Part shown: positions 62,654 through 64,000 of the stretch, one piece after another
Layout of the letters: each line of letters begins with the position of its first letter
Position numbering within the stretch: the first letter of the stretch is position 1
DNA from: Tetragonia tetragonoides
Lineage: Eukaryota; Streptophyta; Magnoliopsida; Caryophyllales; Aizoaceae
Assembly (NCBI GenBank): GCA_038025085.1
Contig: CM076140.1
Location: 16,202,001-16,266,000 of the forward strand
Reading direction: 5' to 3'
DNA: 64,000 nucleotides
Position numbers and translations under genes: made by a program
Notes under the pieces: generated by a model
The model's input: only the letters and a program-made list of their open reading frames with translations
Databases searched by the model: none
What the model was told of the DNA's origin: nothing

Positions 62654-64000
62654 TAGGGCTGCACATCAACCGGTTTAGTCCGGTGTTTTTGACCGGACCG
62701 ACCCGGACCGGCCAAGACCGGACCGAGGGTGACCGGTCCGGTCACCGGTTCAGGTTTTTAAGTTGGCCGGGTCTCTGGTCTAAACCCGGCGGTTTCCGGT
62801 TCTAGACCGAACCGGACCGGGTAAAGATTTTGAGTATAAAATCAACTTTAGGGTTTGTTTATGTCAAGTTGTAACTGCCAAACTTTTCTCTCTCCTCCTC
62901 CGCTCTCTATCTCGGTCACTCCTCCATCTCCTCACCCTTTCCTGGCCAATTCTGTTATCATGCACAGGAGCGTTCTGCGCATTAATTTATGGTGTGTAAC
63001 ACACTCGCTTTTTATTTTGAAGGGTAATAGCCGGTTTTGGTAACCGGAAACAAGAAAAGTGGAAAAAAAAAGAAGTTCAATTGGTGCACCAAAAAACTCA
63101 ATTGGTGGACCAAAAGTCAATTAGTCGGCCAAAACAACTAAAACAAATGAAATAGTTTTGAAATTGAAAATATGCCTTGTAATTTGGAGTATAAACTTGG
63201 CTATAAGGTGTATTTTCATGATGAACTGGAGTAAATAATTTGGAGACATGGAGTAAGTGATAGATTTTTATAATCGGATAAATGGTAAGGCGAATTAAAA
63301 GTATGATGAAACGGCGTATTTTATTGTTGGGCTGGAGTAGAAACCGATGATATGGAGTATTTTAGCATAGATGTTGGTGCACCAAAACATCAGTTGGTCT
63401 AGCAAACGAATGAAATAATCTTGTAGTTGAAGATTTGACTTACATGGAGTAACTGATAGTTTTTTTATAATTGGGTAGATGGTAAGGCGAAGTAAAAGTA
63501 TAACGAAATGGTGTATTTCAATGTTGGGGTGGAGTATAAACCGATGATATGGAGTAATTTCGCATACAGGCTGGTGCACCAAAAAACTCAGTTGGTCGAC
63601 CAAAAGGAATGAAATAATCCTGAGATTGAAATACGACTTACATGGAGTAAGTGATAGTTTTTTATAATTGGATAGATGATATAATGAAGTAAGAGTGTGG
63701 TGAATTGGTGTATTATTTTATTGGAGTGGAGTAGAAACCGATGATATAGAATAATTTTGCAAAATAGAGTTGGTATACTAGGTGAACTTTTGGTGGACTA
63801 TTAATTTTATTTGGTAAACCATTTAATTTATATGGTGTACCATATTGACAAATAAGAGTAACTTGGTGTGGAATAAGCTAGCAAGTAGTAAGTTAAAAAG
63901 CAACAAATAAAATGAAGGGCTGAGATCAACAAACACATCTAACGGTTGACAAAATGTGTTGCACCGTCCTTTGTAGCACAACAAAAGCGCCCCCCTTTCC
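62654..64000. mobile_element. Copy 2 of the larger hAT element, cut by the window edge
   Basis: It begins TAGGGCTGCAC after GTTGAAGT, as at 23751. This copy has TAGGGCTG where copy 1 has TAGGGTTG, closer to the usual hAT end. The right end is outside the window. Confidence 0.85.

Larger units (their letters stand above)
52691..64000 (+). repeat. Second copy of the ASHH1 segment (segmental duplication)
   Basis: It matches 13785-25096 in the same orientation at an offset of 38903-38906, with only scattered substitutions and a few indels (for example exon 2 near 55130 and a C-run near 60230). It includes the intron-1 minisatellite, ASHH1 exons 2-10, the LINE fragment, the RNase H remnant and both hAT elements. 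It continues past the right edge of the window, so its end is unknown. Confidence 0.97.

Noticed and set aside
52691..64000. Second functional ASHH1 gene
   Set aside because: Exon 1 and the promoter are absent and exon 2 has a frameshift, so an intact second gene is not supported.

Overview
This window is nuclear DNA from a flowering plant, almost certainly a dicot. The evidence is spliced genes with GT/AG introns, low GC, a plant ASHH1-type histone methyltransferase, an R2R3-MYB exon, and plant-style CACTA, hAT, Tourist, LINE and SINE elements. The repeat and Ulp1-like gene content would suit Caryophyllales/Amaranthaceae, but that is only an impression. Most short open frames are shadows or repeat sequence; only about six loci are gene-derived.

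Layout. Positions 1-6923 hold three small genes for charged, probably coiled-coil proteins of unknown function. The first is cut by the window edge. The second has two exons. The third has a CACTA transposon (5011-6342, 3-bp target duplication TGT) inside its first exon. A tandem array of ~457-bp units lies between the second and third. Positions 7788-12354 (minus) carry a decayed Ulp1-like (C48) cysteine protease gene with intact active-site residues but several stops and frameshifts. Positions 13482-22206 (plus) carry a ten-exon ASHH1/SDG26-type histone lysine methyltransferase gene with a LINE fragment in intron 2. Positions 22950-37840 are a transposon graveyard: an RNase H remnant with two hAT elements inserted, a Tourist-like MITE, a 44-bp minisatellite, a hAT nested in an inverted-repeat element, another hAT, SINE-like units and an LTR-like block.

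Positions 39192-39594 (minus) are the last exon of an R2R3-MYB gene whose upstream exons are absent. About 370 bp further on begins a satellite array (39964-52048) of 24.5 units of 493 bp. Its central part has a four-unit higher-order period of 1972 bp. The array ends at a short filler and a mosaic junction, followed by a second, nearly identical copy of the ASHH1 segment (52691-64000, corresponding to 13785-25096). This copy runs off the window. It lacks exon 1 and the promoter and has a 1-bp frameshift in exon 2, so it is probably a pseudogene or a source of an N-terminally shortened protein.

How the parts relate: there is no operon or pathway. The main story is structural. A methyltransferase locus was duplicated with microhomology at a junction, a young satellite expanded next to a MYB gene that has lost its 5' exons, and TEs have broken other genes. 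The main alternative for the duplication and array is an assembly effect (haplotypes joined, repeats mis-sized), which long reads spanning the junctions would settle.
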